Positions 27,508 to 36,668 of a stretch of 64,000 nt of DNA are shown in pieces (positions within the stretch are counted from its first letter, which is position 1; each line of letters starts with the position of its first letter). The DNA is from Marivivens sp. LCG002. GTDB taxonomy: Bacteria; Pseudomonadota; Alphaproteobacteria; Rhodobacterales; Rhodobacteraceae. The notes under the pieces were generated by a model. That model was not told the DNA's origin. It ran no database searches and saw only the letters and a list, made by a program, of their open reading frames with translations. Where the stretch lies: NCBI RefSeq assembly GCF_030264275.1, contig NZ_CP127165.1, forward strand, positions 2,870,018-2,934,017, read 5' to 3'. The position numbers and the translations under genes were made by a program.

Positions 27508-28755
27508 GTGGCAAAGCCGACCTCCTCTACTTCGAAACCCAGATCCTCGTCCCGAAAAAAGGGGCAGAGCGACGAGGTCGTGAGCGAAACCATCAAAGAT
27601 ATGACAATCGAAACGCCATCGGCGGATCTGATCGAAGCCGAGGCCGCGCCGGTAGAAGATGCTTCGCCCGAGCCCATTGACGAAGAGCCCGAGGTCGAGA
27701 CCGCGCAAACCGACGAAACTGCACCTCAAGACGAGCCGGCTGCGCAGACACAGGCGGCCACAACAGCCGAAAAGCCTAATTCGTCCATCGTGCCGATGGT
27801 CTTTGGAGGTATCATCGCTGGCGCGATCGGGTTTGGCGCTGCGGTTTTCTACCCGAATTTTCTCGGCTCCGAGCAAGAAGCGACCCCTGTTGTAGCCGTC
27901 GAAGAGTTTCAATCTCTTGTGGCCCGCGTCGATGCGCTCCCGACTGCCGTATCTGAGTCCGAGATAGCAAAGATCGTCTCGGACAATATGGCCGACCTTG
28001 GGGAACAAGTTGCGGGCCTCGAGCGCCGGATCGAGGAAGTGTCCTCTAGACTTGATCAGGCTTTGAATACACCGACGGACACAGGCGCCTTGTCGCCCGC
28101 TGCTCTTGCCGAATACCAAAAAGAGATCGTTGATCTTCGAGCCGAGCTAAATACGCAGCGCACATCACTTGCCCAAATGGTTGATCAAGCCTCGAACCAG
28201 CTCGAAGCGGCACAGGCCCAATCCCTCCAATTCGAGCAAAGCGCAGCAGAAACCGCACGCGCCGTGACCTTGCGACTGGCTCTTGCCAAAGTTCAGGCTG
28301 TGATTGAAACGGGCGCGCCCTATCAAGCAATCATCCCCGAGTTTTCAGATGCGCTTGGCGATGCGGTGCCTTCCGTTCTTGTGCAGAACGCCGCTGATGG
28401 CATAGCAACCCAAGCGTCACTCGTTACCGAATTCGATCTTGCTGCGGACAAGGCGCTTGCTGTAGCGCGCGCAGAGGGTGTCGATGGCGAGGAGCGCACT
28501 GCATTCGGAGCTTTTCTGAGGAGCCAGTTTGATGTGCGCTCGGTTACGCCCCAAGAAGGCACCTCTGTCGACGCGATCCTGTCGCGCGCCCAAGCGGCTT
28601 TGAACGAAGCAAGGTTGAAGGACGCTCTCGCCGAAGTCCGAAGCCTCCCTGAAGTCGCGCGCGCCGAATTGGTCGACTGGATCTCTCGTGCCGAAGCTCG
28701 CTCCGCGGTGATTGCTGCTGTCGAAGAGCTTTCTTTTTCTTTGAACGATAAGTGA
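27508..28755 (+). CDS. Mitofilin/Mic60-like membrane protein
   Basis: This 415-residue inner-membrane protein has a disordered, acidic N-terminus with many alanine, proline and glutamate residues. One membrane helix follows (about 93-116), then a long coiled coil (about 130-260) and a helical C-terminal domain. Alphaproteobacterial proteins of this plan, found between hemD and hemY, are the bacterial relatives of mitochondrial Mic60 and are tied to membrane curvature. The start is GTG at 27508 with AAGGA upstream. It is 65 bases after hemD and 11 before hemY. Confidence 0.85.
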   Translation: MAKPTSSTSKPRSSSRKKGQSDEVVSETIKDMTIETPSADLIEAEAAPVEDASPEPIDEEPEVETAQTDETAPQDEPAAQTQAATTAEKPNSSIVPMVFGGIIAGAIGFGAAVFYPNFLGSEQEATPVVAVEEFQSLVARVDALPTAVSESEIAKIVSDNMADLGEQVAGLERRIEEVSSRLDQALNTPTDTGALSPAALAEYQKEIVDLRAELNTQRTSLAQMVDQASNQLEAAQAQSLQFEQSAAETARAVTLRLALAKVQAVIETGAPYQAIIPEFSDALGDAVPSVLVQNAADGIATQASLVTEFDLAADKALAVARAEGVDGEERTAFGAFLRSQFDVRSVTPQEGTSVDAILSRAQAALNEARLKDALAEVRSLPEVARAELVDWISRAEARSAVIAAVEELSFSLNDK

Positions 28756-28766
28756 GGCCGGATTAG

Positions 28767-30215
28767 ATGCTGTGGTCCCTGATTAAGATTTTGGCCTTTG
28801 TTGCTGCCGTCACTGGTCTCACCTATGGCGCGGTAATGGTCTCGGATATGGAGGGCAGCCTTGTGCTGACCTTTGCGGGGATCAAAGCGACTCTTTCGCC
28901 TCTACAGGTGGTTTTCGCCCTTCTCGCCATGGTCGTCGGCCTTTGGGTGGTTTTCAAACTGGTTGCATTTCTTGCCGCACTATTCCGGTTCCTGAACGGG
29001 GATGAAACGGCCATTTCCCGCTATTTCACCCGCAATCGCGAGCGTAAAGGCTTCGAAGCCCTTTCCGATGGGCTTATGGCACTCGCTTCTGGCGAAGGTC
29101 ACCTTGCTCTGACCAAAGCCGCAAAAGCCGAACGCTATTTGCAGCGGCCTGAACTGACGAACCTTTTGATCGCCCAAGCTGCCGAACAGGTCGGGGATCG
29201 GGCAAAGGCCGAAGCGACTTATAAAAAGCTTCTGGAAGACGATAAAACGCGCTTTGTCGGCATCCGTGGGATCATGAAGCAAAAGCTTTCGGAAGGCGAC
29301 AAAGAAAAAGCGCTCAAGCTTGCGGAAAAGGCCTTTGAGCTCAAGCCCAAGCACGAGGAAACCCAGGATATTCTCCTCAAGCTCCAGGCTGAAAAAGGCG
29401 ACTGGTCGGCAGCCCGTTCCACACTCGGTGCCAAGCTGAAGTCTGGATCTCTTCCCCGTGATGTGCACAAGCGTCGAGACGCGGTCCTTGCACTGTCTGA
29501 AGCAAGGGAGGTCATTGGCGATGAGACGACATCGATCGCTGCGCGCGAAGCTGCAATCGAGGCCAACAAATTGTCGCCCGACCTTATTCCTGCGGCAGTG
29601 ATGGCGGCGCGCGCCTATATCGAGGCGGCAAATCCAAAGAACGCTGCGCGGGTGATCACCAAAGCATGGAAAGCCCAGCCTCATCCGGACCTTGCCCGTG
29701 TCTTTGCCGAAATCGCCCCCGACGAGACCCCGCAAGAGCGTCTGAAGCGCTTCAAAACTCTTGCCAAGCTCGCGCCCGAAAATCCCGAAACCAAGCTTGT
29801 TCTGGCTGAACTCAACGTTGCGGCCGAGGATTTCCCCGAAGCCCGCCGCGAGCTTGGCTCGCTGGCACAGGATGATCCGACCACACGAAGCCTCTCTCTG
29901 ATGGCTGCTATCGAACGAGGAAGCGGCGCAAGCGATCAAGTGGTTCGGGCATGGCTTGCAAAGGCTGTAACCGCCTCTCGCGGCCCGCAGTGGATTTGTG
30001 ACAAGTGCAACCACATCCATACTGAATGGCAGCCCGTTTGCGATCATTGTTCGGCCTTCGATACACTGTCATGGAAGCGTCCCCCGCAGGGCGAAACAGC
30101 AATCCCGTCAAGCACCGAGATGCTTCCTCTGATTGTCGGAGCGCCTGAAATGGCCAGCTCGGAAGACGAGATCGTGGTCGCAGGAGACACACTTCTGTCC
30201 GATCAGGAAAAATAG
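28767..30215 (+). CDS. HemY-type TPR membrane protein with C-terminal metal-knuckle
   Basis: The 482-residue protein has two N-terminal membrane helices (about 4-24 and 43-68, the HemY_N region). A run of TPR-like helices follows to about residue 395, then a C-terminal four-cysteine module at C411-x2-C414 and C425-x2-C428 followed by FDTLSW. The rubredoxin-like tail is reminiscent of LapB/YciM, another TPR membrane protein. The name comes from a heme-locus association; the exact role is unknown. It forms an operon with hemD and the mitofilin-like gene. Confidence 0.85.
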   Translation: MLWSLIKILAFVAAVTGLTYGAVMVSDMEGSLVLTFAGIKATLSPLQVVFALLAMVVGLWVVFKLVAFLAALFRFLNGDETAISRYFTRNRERKGFEALSDGLMALASGEGHLALTKAAKAERYLQRPELTNLLIAQAAEQVGDRAKAEATYKKLLEDDKTRFVGIRGIMKQKLSEGDKEKALKLAEKAFELKPKHEETQDILLKLQAEKGDWSAARSTLGAKLKSGSLPRDVHKRRDAVLALSEAREVIGDETTSIAAREAAIEANKLSPDLIPAAVMAARAYIEAANPKNAARVITKAWKAQPHPDLARVFAEIAPDETPQERLKRFKTLAKLAPENPETKLVLAELNVAAEDFPEARRELGSLAQDDPTTRSLSLMAAIERGSGASDQVVRAWLAKAVTASRGPQWICDKCNHIHTEWQPVCDHCSAFDTLSWKRPPQGETAIPSSTEMLPLIVGAPEMASSEDEIVVAGDTLLSDQEK

Positions 30216-30258
30216 GTCTTTTCCACAATTCGGAGCGGTGCTAAGAGCCGCTTCGGAA

Positions 30259-30334
30259 GCCGCAGTAGCTCAGCTGGTAGAGCACGTCATTCGTAATGAT
30301 GGGGTCGGGGGTTCGAGTCCCTTCTGCGGCACCA
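30259..30334 (+). tRNA. tRNA-Thr (anticodon CGT)
   Basis: A full cloverleaf can be drawn. The acceptor arms GCCGCAG and CTGCGGC pair perfectly and the D-stem is GCTC/GAGC. The anticodon stem CGTCA/TGATG holds the loop TTCGTAA, giving anticodon CGT, which reads ACG. The T-arm contains GGTTCGAGTCC. The 76-base gene encodes its own CCA end. It lies between hemY and chrA, and no integrase or second partial copy nearby suggests use as an attachment site. Confidence 0.95.
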
Positions 30335-30438
30335 CTTCCCCAAAGCGGTGTTCAGGCTCTTTCGTGTCTCTGAATTTTCGAGATACGCTTGTAATGGAAT
30401 GATCTCCAACTCTGTTGCCGCGCCTTGGGAGTTTCAAA

Positions 30439-31791
30439 ATGAGCGAGACTTATCCGACACTTGGAGAAGCCACCAAAGTCTGGGCGCGGATTGCGGCTCT
30501 TTCGTTTGGGGGACCAGCGGGCCAGATTGCGGTCATGCATCGGATTCTGGTCGAAGAGAAACGCTGGCTTGGAGACGAGCGGTTTCTACATGCATTGAAT
30601 TTTTGCATGCTCCTACCCGGACCCGAGGCACAGCAGCTTGCGACTTATATTGGCTGGTTGATGCACGGAGTGCGTGGCGCTCTGATCGCAGGGCTCTTGT
30701 TTATCGCGCCGGGGATGTTGGCGATCATGGCTCTAAGTTGGGCCTATGTCGTCTTTGGAGATGTCGAGCTGATCCAAGGGGTGTTCTTCGGGTTAAAAGC
30801 TGCAGTGCTTGCGATCGTTAGTCAGGCAGTGATCCGGCTCGCAAAGCGCGCCTTGAAGAATGCTGTTATGCGTTCACTTGCGGTTGCTTCTTTCATAGCC
30901 ATTTTCTTACTGAGCGTTCCATTTCCTGTGATCGTCCTATCCGCAGCTCTTACAGGGTGGTGTGGTGCACGCTTCGGCTTGTCTTCGTTTGTGTCAGGTG
31001 GCGGCGGAGCGGTAGCGGCTTCTCAAGTCGGTGAAACAAACACGCTCCTCGAAGAGGGTGGATATCAAAAGCATTCGGTCAACGGATTGATCGCCGCGGG
31101 CATAGGCGCATTGGGACTTTGGTTGGTGCCGGTCGCGTTGCTCGTGTTTTTTGCGCCCCAATCTGTCTTTGCCGATATCGCGCTGTTCTTTTCCAAGCTC
31201 GCTGTTTTGACCTTTGGCGGTGCTTATGCCGCGCTTGGTTGGGTCGCACAGGATGCTGCCGGGATCTATGGATGGCTCGCTCCGGTCGAAATGCTTGATG
31301 GTCTCGGAATGGCTGAAACAACGCCCGGCCCCTTGATCATGGTGTTGCAATTCGTGGGCTTTCTCGCGGCATTCCGCGAGGCAGGTTGGGCCACCCCTCT
31401 CTGGGCGGGAACCGTCGGCGGTTTGCTTACCACCTTGGTAACCTTTGCACCCTGTTTTGCGTGGATCTTTCTCGGGGCGCCGATCATGGAAACCTTGCGC
31501 AAAAATGTAGCAATTTCAGCAGCTCTTACAGCAGTGACTGCGGCTGTGGTCGGTGTCATCCTTAATCTTGCGATATGGTTTGCGCTGCACCTGATTTGGG
31601 AAGACGTCACCGCTTGGGGTTTCGGCCCAATTACCGTTGAGCTTCCACTGCTTCAAAGTTTCAACGCCCCCGCGGCTCTTTTGTCTGCGGCTGCTTTGAT
31701 TGCAGTGTTCCGCTTTAATCTCGGCTTGACCGTGGTGCTCGGAGGCGCTGCGCTGGGCGGAATACTTTTCGTCTTCGCGGGTATGGTCTAA
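30439..31791 (+). CDS. chrA: Chromate transporter ChrA
   Basis: This 450-residue integral membrane protein is of the long-chain CHR family, made of two homologous halves with about 11 hydrophobic segments. The first half carries the family motif around ALSFGGPAGQIAVMHR and MLLPGPEAQQLATYIGW. The second half repeats it as AVLTFGGAYAALGWVAQDA and AETTPGPLIMVLQFVGF. Members export chromate, although many homologues have unknown natural substrates. GGGAG lies before the ATG at 30439. No chrB or other metal-resistance gene is adjacent. Confidence 0.9.
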   Translation: MSETYPTLGEATKVWARIAALSFGGPAGQIAVMHRILVEEKRWLGDERFLHALNFCMLLPGPEAQQLATYIGWLMHGVRGALIAGLLFIAPGMLAIMALSWAYVVFGDVELIQGVFFGLKAAVLAIVSQAVIRLAKRALKNAVMRSLAVASFIAIFLLSVPFPVIVLSAALTGWCGARFGLSSFVSGGGGAVAASQVGETNTLLEEGGYQKHSVNGLIAAGIGALGLWLVPVALLVFFAPQSVFADIALFFSKLAVLTFGGAYAALGWVAQDAAGIYGWLAPVEMLDGLGMAETTPGPLIMVLQFVGFLAAFREAGWATPLWAGTVGGLLTTLVTFAPCFAWIFLGAPIMETLRKNVAISAALTAVTAAVVGVILNLAIWFALHLIWEDVTAWGFGPITVELPLLQSFNAPAALLSAAALIAVFRFNLGLTVVLGGAALGGILFVFAGMV

Positions 31792-31822
31792 TCAGACGAT
31801 CCGAGAGTTCTGTTCGACCGCG

Positions 31823-32305
31823 CTACTCTTGTTCGTGCTGGGTCTCGAATTCTTCCCAAAGCCGAGTGAGCCCGTCTTCAAAGGCTTCCGCTCCTTGACC
31901 CAATGCGGCATCAATTCTGCGCTGAAACGCGTTCGCGAGCGGCAGCAGTTCCGCCATCATGGCCCACCCTTGTTCCGTAAGGGAAAAGTGTAGCAAGCGA
32001 CCGTCAGTCTCGTTCTTGGTGCGAGCGATCAGCCCTCTGGCGACAAGTCGAGACGCAGCGCGGCTGACCTTGGATTTCTCCATGGCAACCTTTTGTTCTA
32101 TGTCACGGACCGAGGCGCCATCGTCTGCGCTTAGATGCACAAGCACGCGCCAATCAGGTATCGAAATACCGAAACGGTCACGGTACTCGCGCGCCAAAGC
32201 CTCGCTCAAAAGCTGTGCCACAACGGCCGAGCGATAAGGCGTGAACCGACCAAGCTCGAAGCCATCCGTGATCTCTTTGCGGAGTTGGTTCTTAGGCGTC
32301 GTCAT
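31823..32305 (-). CDS. MarR-family regulator of the homogentisate operon
   Basis: This 160-residue winged helix-turn-helix protein has the MarR pattern SVRDIEQKVAMEKSKVSR for the recognition helices and LIARTKNETDGRLLHFSLT for the wing. It is divergent from the catabolic operon, and the 163 bases between them hold several copies of a GTTGCA-N2-TGCAAC palindrome. The natural reading is a repressor of the operon and of itself, released by an aromatic or acyl intermediate. The ATG at 32305 was chosen where homology begins. Confidence 0.88.
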   Translation of the reverse strand: MTTPKNQLRKEITDGFELGRFTPYRSAVVAQLLSEALAREYRDRFGISIPDWRVLVHLSADDGASVRDIEQKVAMEKSKVSRAASRLVARGLIARTKNETDGRLLHFSLTEQGWAMMAELLPLANAFQRRIDAALGQGAEAFEDGLTRLWEEFETQHEQE

Positions 32306-32349
32306 TTCCCTAGCCCTAGCGTTTACTCTCTCTTTCTTCAGGGAAAACC

Positions 32350-32363
32350 ATCGCAAATGCAAC
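32350..32363. promoter_or_regulatory. MarR operator copy, degenerate
   Basis: ATCGCAAATGCAAC matches one full half (TGCAAC) and part of the other half of the palindrome described at 32389. It lies 45 bases upstream of the MarR gene start and could mediate its autoregulation. Confidence 0.55.
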
Positions 32364-32380
32364 AATCAGAGCATGGAAGA

Positions 32381-32409
32381 TTGACTTCGTTGCATTTGCA
32401 ACTTTATAT
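32381..32409 (+). promoter_or_regulatory. Sigma-70 type promoter of the homogentisate operon
   Basis: TTGACT (32381-32386) and TTATAT (32404-32409) are separated by exactly 17 bases and point toward the gene at 32469. This is the best promoter-like pair in the window. Confidence 0.7.
32389..32402. promoter_or_regulatory. Perfect MarR-type operator between -35 and -10
   Basis: GTTGCATTTGCAAC is an exact inverted repeat (GTTGCA-TT-TGCAAC). It fills the spacer of the promoter at 32381-32409, so bound repressor would exclude RNA polymerase. Confidence 0.75.
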
Positions 32410-32410
32410 T

Positions 32411-32424
32411 GGTGCAAATGCAAC
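32411..32424. promoter_or_regulatory. Second MarR-type operator at the expected transcription start
   Basis: GGTGCAAATGCAAC differs from the perfect palindrome arms at one base. It begins two bases after the -10 box. Its centre lies 22 bases from the first operator, about two helical turns, so both could be occupied on one face of the DNA. A half-site GTTGCA follows at 32442. Confidence 0.7.
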
Positions 32425-32468
32425 GATAGGGAATCCTGTTTGTTGCATCATCAAGGGGAGCAAGGAAG

Positions 32469-33419
32469 ATGGCGAAAGCATTCGCGTCGCAAGGCGACAT
32501 GACCGAAAAGCAAATCAGCTTTACCGAGGTCGGAGAGGGGCTCTACGCCTTTACCGCCGAAGGTGATCCGAACTCGGGCGTTATCATCGGCGATGAGAGT
32601 GTGATGATCGTCGAAGCGCAGGCCACGCCAAGGCTGGCAAACAAGGTCATAGAATGCGTCCGTTCCGTGACGGACAAACCGATTTCTCACGTCGTTCTCA
32701 CCCACTATCACGCAGTGCGCGTTCTTGGTGCCTCGGCCTTTGGTGCGCAGCAGATCATCATGGGCGAAAAGGCACGCGGAATGGTTGTTGAACGTGGTCA
32801 GGAAGACTGGGACTCTGAATTCCAGCGTTTCCCGCGTCTCTTCGAAAGTCATGAATCAATCCCTGGTCTGACCTGGCCGACGACCACATTTAATGACCGG
32901 ATGACTGTGCATCTCGGCAATCGGCGCATTGATCTCATGCACCTCGGCCGCGCCCATACCGCAGGTGATATCGTTATCCACGTCCCGGATCAGAATGTGA
33001 TGTTTACCGGAGACATCGTTGAATATCATTCGGCTTGTTATTGCGGTGACGGACATTTCAAAGACTGGGGAAACACGCTCGACGCGATCAAAGCGTTTGA
33101 CGTCGACGCCATCGCACCAGGTCGTGGTGACGCGCTTGTCGGCAAGGAAATGGTCGGCAAAGCCATCGAAAACACCCGCGATTTTGTAGCTTCCACCTAT
33201 CGCCCCGCAGCGGCGGTTGCCGCACGCGGCGGTTCGCTCAAGGAAGCATGGGATGCCGTGCGCGCCGAATGTGATCCCAAGTTTAAAGATTATGCGATCT
33301 ACGAGCATTGCCTGCCCTTTAACGTGGCACGTGCCTATGACGAAGCGCGCGGGATCGATACTCCGCGGATCTGGACCGCCCAGCGCGACATGGAAATGTG
33401 GGAACAGCTTCAGGGCTAA
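32469..33419 (+). CDS. Divergent metallo-beta-lactamase-fold protein of the homogentisate operon
   Basis: The 316-residue protein has the MBL fold, but the metal motif HxHxDH reads H79-Y-H81-A-V-R84, so the aspartate and last histidine are replaced by Val83 and Arg84. Other metal-type residues are kept: His163 and Asp167 in GRAHTAGD, and Asp182 in MFTGD. It could bind one metal or none. It is the first gene of the operon, with AAGGA at the start, so it probably acts on a pathway intermediate or its thioester. I cannot name the reaction. Confidence 0.8.
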   Translation: MAKAFASQGDMTEKQISFTEVGEGLYAFTAEGDPNSGVIIGDESVMIVEAQATPRLANKVIECVRSVTDKPISHVVLTHYHAVRVLGASAFGAQQIIMGEKARGMVVERGQEDWDSEFQRFPRLFESHESIPGLTWPTTTFNDRMTVHLGNRRIDLMHLGRAHTAGDIVIHVPDQNVMFTGDIVEYHSACYCGDGHFKDWGNTLDAIKAFDVDAIAPGRGDALVGKEMVGKAIENTRDFVASTYRPAAAVAARGGSLKEAWDAVRAECDPKFKDYAIYEHCLPFNVARAYDEARGIDTPRIWTAQRDMEMWEQLQG

Positions 33420-33442
33420 TCGGGCGTGGTGGAGGATCAGAG

Positions 33443-35068
33443 ATGTTAGACGACCGCTACAAGCTCGCATTCAGACTTTATCCCTATGAACGTAATTCAG
33501 ATCAGGATAGCCCCACTCCCGTGCGTCATCCGGTTGTAGTCATGGGGGGTGGTCCCGTGGGCATCGCGACCGCCTTGGACCTCGGTCTCCAAGGTATTCC
33601 CGTTGTCGTCCTTGATGACCATGAGGGGATCGGCAAGGGAAGCCGCGCCATCTGCTTTGCAAAGCGCACCCTTGAAATTGCCGACCGCTATGGCTGTAGC
33701 GCGCCAATGCTCGACAAGGGCGTTGTTTGGAACTTAGGCAAAGTGTTCCACGATGACCGCAAGGTTTTCGAGTTCAACCTGCTCCCTGAAGAGGGACACA
33801 AGTTTCCCGCTTTCATCAATCTTCAACAGCCCTATTTCGAGAAATTCATTGTCGAACGGGTCCGCGAGGCGCAAGCCAAAGGCGCTCCGATCGAACTGCG
33901 TGGCAAGAACCGCGTTGATGCGGTCGAGGTAAAGGAAGACCACGTCCTCCTCAGCATCATGACGCCCGAAGGCCCCTATCGGATCGAGGCTGATTGGTTG
34001 ATCGGTGCGGATGGTGCCTCTTCTCCACTTCGATCCATGATGGAGCTCGATTTCGAGGGCCGCGTCTTTCAGGACAGCTTCCTGATCGCCGATATCAAGA
34101 TGAATGGCGCGAGCTTCCCGACCGAGCGTTGGTTCTGGTTCGAGCCATGGTTCAAATCAGGTGCCTCGACCCTTCTTCATAAACAGCCAGACGATATTTG
34201 GCGGATCGACTTTCAGATCGGATGGGACGTGGATCGTAAAGAAGAACTCAAGGAAGAAAACATCTGCAAGCGGATCGATGCCATGCTCGGCGACGGTATC
34301 GATTACGAGATAGTCTGGTCATCGATCTACACCTTCCAGTGCCGCCGTATGAAAAAGTTCCGCCATGGCCGTGTCCTCTTTGCGGGTGACGCAGCGCATC
34401 AGGTTTCGCCCTTTGGCGCGCGTGGAGCGAACTCGGGTCTTCAGGACGTGGACAACCTCGGTTGGAAACTTGGCTTGGTGATCAATGGCAAGGCTCCTGA
34501 CCGGCTCCTTGATACCTATCACGAAGAGCGGGCTTATGGAGCGGATGAGAATATTCGTAACTCCACCCGCTCGACTGATTTCATCACGCCCAAATCCAAA
34601 ACGAGCCACATCTTCCGCAACGCTGTTCTCGACTTGGCCGAGCATTACTCTTTTGCGCGTCCTCTCGTGAACTCGGGGCGCTTGTCGCTTCCTTGTGTCT
34701 ACGATGGGCTTTCTCTCAACGGCCCGGACGCCCTTCAAGGCGGGCCCGACCGCACAAGGGTAGGGAGCCCATGTCCCGACGCACCGCTTGGAACGGGTTA
34801 TCTGCTGGAGAAGCTCGGGAACGAATTCGCCCTCTTGACGATTGATGCCGAAGCTCCGGAAATAGGTGCGATCGACAGCATCCCCGTTCGGCGCGTTGCA
34901 GTCACTGCCGCCGACGATCCAAGCTGTGAGCTGGCAAAGCGGTATCTCGGTTCCGCGGCAGCAGGCGTTTACCTTATCCGGCCTGACCAACATGTTGCCG
35001 CACGCTGGGCAAGTTTCGACATGGCTGCAACTGTTTCAGCGCTTCGCACAGCAATTGGAAAGGCCTAG
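33443..35068 (+). CDS. FAD-dependent aromatic hydroxylase, probable MhaA-type 3-hydroxyphenylacetate 6-hydroxylase
   Basis: This 541-residue flavoprotein monooxygenase is of the phenol hydroxylase (PheA/TfdB/MhpA) group. It has the FAD-binding GGGPVG (35-40), the IGADGASSPLR motif, and RVLFAGDAAHQVSPFGARG with Asp316. A small gene follows at once, then hmgA and fahA. In Pseudomonas, 3-hydroxyphenylacetate 6-hydroxylase consists of a flavoprotein (MhaA) and a very small coupling protein (MhaB) and makes homogentisate; this pair fits in size, order and pathway. The substrate remains inference. GGAGG precedes the ATG at 33443. Confidence 0.78.
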   Translation: MLDDRYKLAFRLYPYERNSDQDSPTPVRHPVVVMGGGPVGIATALDLGLQGIPVVVLDDHEGIGKGSRAICFAKRTLEIADRYGCSAPMLDKGVVWNLGKVFHDDRKVFEFNLLPEEGHKFPAFINLQQPYFEKFIVERVREAQAKGAPIELRGKNRVDAVEVKEDHVLLSIMTPEGPYRIEADWLIGADGASSPLRSMMELDFEGRVFQDSFLIADIKMNGASFPTERWFWFEPWFKSGASTLLHKQPDDIWRIDFQIGWDVDRKEELKEENICKRIDAMLGDGIDYEIVWSSIYTFQCRRMKKFRHGRVLFAGDAAHQVSPFGARGANSGLQDVDNLGWKLGLVINGKAPDRLLDTYHEERAYGADENIRNSTRSTDFITPKSKTSHIFRNAVLDLAEHYSFARPLVNSGRLSLPCVYDGLSLNGPDALQGGPDRTRVGSPCPDAPLGTGYLLEKLGNEFALLTIDAEAPEIGAIDSIPVRRVAVTAADDPSCELAKRYLGSAAAGVYLIRPDQHVAARWASFDMAATVSALRTAIGKA

Positions 35069-35071
35069 AGC

Positions 35072-35272
35072 ATGACCTCGCTCAATACTGATCCCAATAT
35101 CCCTGACCCGGATGGATTTTATAACGAATTGATCGAAGCACATGAAGGTTTGTCCGACGAAGAAAGTGCCGCGCTCAATGCCCGCTTGATCCTTGTTCTG
35201 GCAAATCAAGTCGGAAATCGTGACGTGCTTCGCCAAGCTATCGCAGCGGCTAAATCGCCCAGCGCCACCTGA
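35072..35272 (+). CDS. DUF2783 small protein, possible MhaB-type hydroxylase partner
   Basis: This 66-residue acidic, helical protein starts 3 bases after the stop of the flavin hydroxylase. It matches the DUF2783 type, with a core around [20 protein letters not shown] and [15 protein letters not shown]. Its position and size fit the small coupling subunit of a two-part hydroxyphenylacetate hydroxylase. No catalytic residues or cysteines are seen. The assignment as a partner is an inference from context. Confidence 0.75.
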   Translation: MTSLNTDPNIPDPDGFYNELIEAHEGLSDEESAALNARLILVLANQVGNRDVLRQAIAAAKSPSAT

Positions 35273-35285
35273 AAGGACCATCGAC

Positions 35286-36638
35286 ATGATCGTTCATGAC
35301 CTTCCAAAAGGAATGATCCGAGCCACCGATACGACCGGAACGTATCCCGGTTACATGCCGGGTTTTGGGAACGACTTCGAAACCGAGGCGCTGCCGGGTG
35401 CATTGCCTCAGGGGATGAACTCACCGCAAAAGTGCAACTATGGGCTCTATGGCGAGCAACTTTCGGGCACGGCGTTCACGGCGAACCCGCCCGAGCGCAC
35501 GTGGACCTATCGTATTCGTCCTTCGGTCAAGCACTCGGCCCGCTATACCAAGATCGATGTGCCCTATTGGAAGTCCGCGCCGAACGTTGACCCTGATGTC
35601 ACTTCGCTTGGTCAATATCGTTGGGACCCGATCGAAGCAGAGGGCGATCTCGACTGGATCACAGGAATGCGGACCATGACGACCGCAGGCGATGTGAATA
35701 CCCAAGTCGGTATGGCAAGCCATGTCTACCTTGTGACCAAATCCATGGTGGACGCATATTTTTTCTCGGCTGACTCTGAACTTCTTGTCGTCCCCCAACA
35801 AGGCCGTTTGCGGTTCTGCACCGAGCTTGGGATCATCGACCTCGAGCCACAGGAAATCGCGATCCTGCCGCGCGGTCTCGTCTATCGTGTCGAAGTGCTC
35901 GAAGGACCCTGCCGCGGATTTGTTTGCGAAAACTATGGCCAAAAGTTCGAGCTGCCCGCCCGTGGGCCCATCGGGGCAAACGCGCTTGCCAACCCGCGCG
36001 ATTTCAAAGCACCTGTTGCCGCTTTTGAAGACCGCGAGGTCCCCTCGACCCTGACCATCAAATGGTGCGGCCAGTTCCACCAGACCAAGATCGGGCAATC
36101 CCCACTCGATGTTGTGGCGTGGCATGGGAACTATGCGCCGTATAAATACGATCTCAAAACCTATTGCCCTGTCGGCGCGATCCTCTTTGACCACCCTGAT
36201 CCGTCGATCTTTACGGTGCTGACTGCGCCTTCGGGCGTGCCGGGAACCGCGAACATCGACTTTGTTCTCTTCCGTGAGCGTTGGATGGTTGCCGAAAATA
36301 CCTTCCGTCCGCCTTGGTATCACAAGAACATCATGTCCGAGCTGATGGGCAATATCTATGGCCAGTATGATGCCAAGCCCCAAGGATTCATTCCGGGCGG
36401 TATGAGCCTGCACAATATGATGATCCCGCATGGCCCCGATAAGAACGCCTTTGAACATGCGTCGAATTCGAACCTCAGTCCCGTCAAGCTCGAGAACACC
36501 ATGTCCTTTATGTTCGAGACCCGCTTTCCGCAGCATTTGACCGAATTTGCGGGCAAGGAGGCGCCGCTTCAGGACGACTATATCGATTGCTGGGAAGACC
36601 TTGAGAAAAAGTTCGATGGCACTCCAGGAACAAAGTAA
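35286..36638 (+). CDS. hmgA: Homogentisate 1,2-dioxygenase
   Basis: HmgA opens the ring of homogentisate to maleylacetoacetate using Fe(II) and oxygen. The 450-residue protein has the ligands His346 and Glu352 in [15 protein letters not shown] and His382 in MIPHGPD, aligning with human 335, 341 and 371 at a constant offset of 11. The N-terminal [16 protein letters not shown] is also typical. AAAGGA precedes the ATG at 35286. It lies 13 bases after the DUF2783 gene and 30 before fahA. Confidence 0.97.
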   Translation: MIVHDLPKGMIRATDTTGTYPGYMPGFGNDFETEALPGALPQGMNSPQKCNYGLYGEQLSGTAFTANPPERTWTYRIRPSVKHSARYTKIDVPYWKSAPNVDPDVTSLGQYRWDPIEAEGDLDWITGMRTMTTAGDVNTQVGMASHVYLVTKSMVDAYFFSADSELLVVPQQGRLRFCTELGIIDLEPQEIAILPRGLVYRVEVLEGPCRGFVCENYGQKFELPARGPIGANALANPRDFKAPVAAFEDREVPSTLTIKWCGQFHQTKIGQSPLDVVAWHGNYAPYKYDLKTYCPVGAILFDHPDPSIFTVLTAPSGVPGTANIDFVLFRERWMVAENTFRPPWYHKNIMSELMGNIYGQYDAKPQGFIPGGMSLHNMMIPHGPDKNAFEHASNSNLSPVKLENTMSFMFETRFPQHLTEFAGKEAPLQDDYIDCWEDLEKKFDGTPGTK

Positions 36639-36668
36639 CACCCAAGGCCAAGTGAAAAAGGATAATCC

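Noticed and set aside
30259..30438. tRNA-Thr as an attachment site for an island
   Set aside because: No integrase, no repeated tRNA 3' end and no change in gene character downstream; chrA is followed by ordinary genes.
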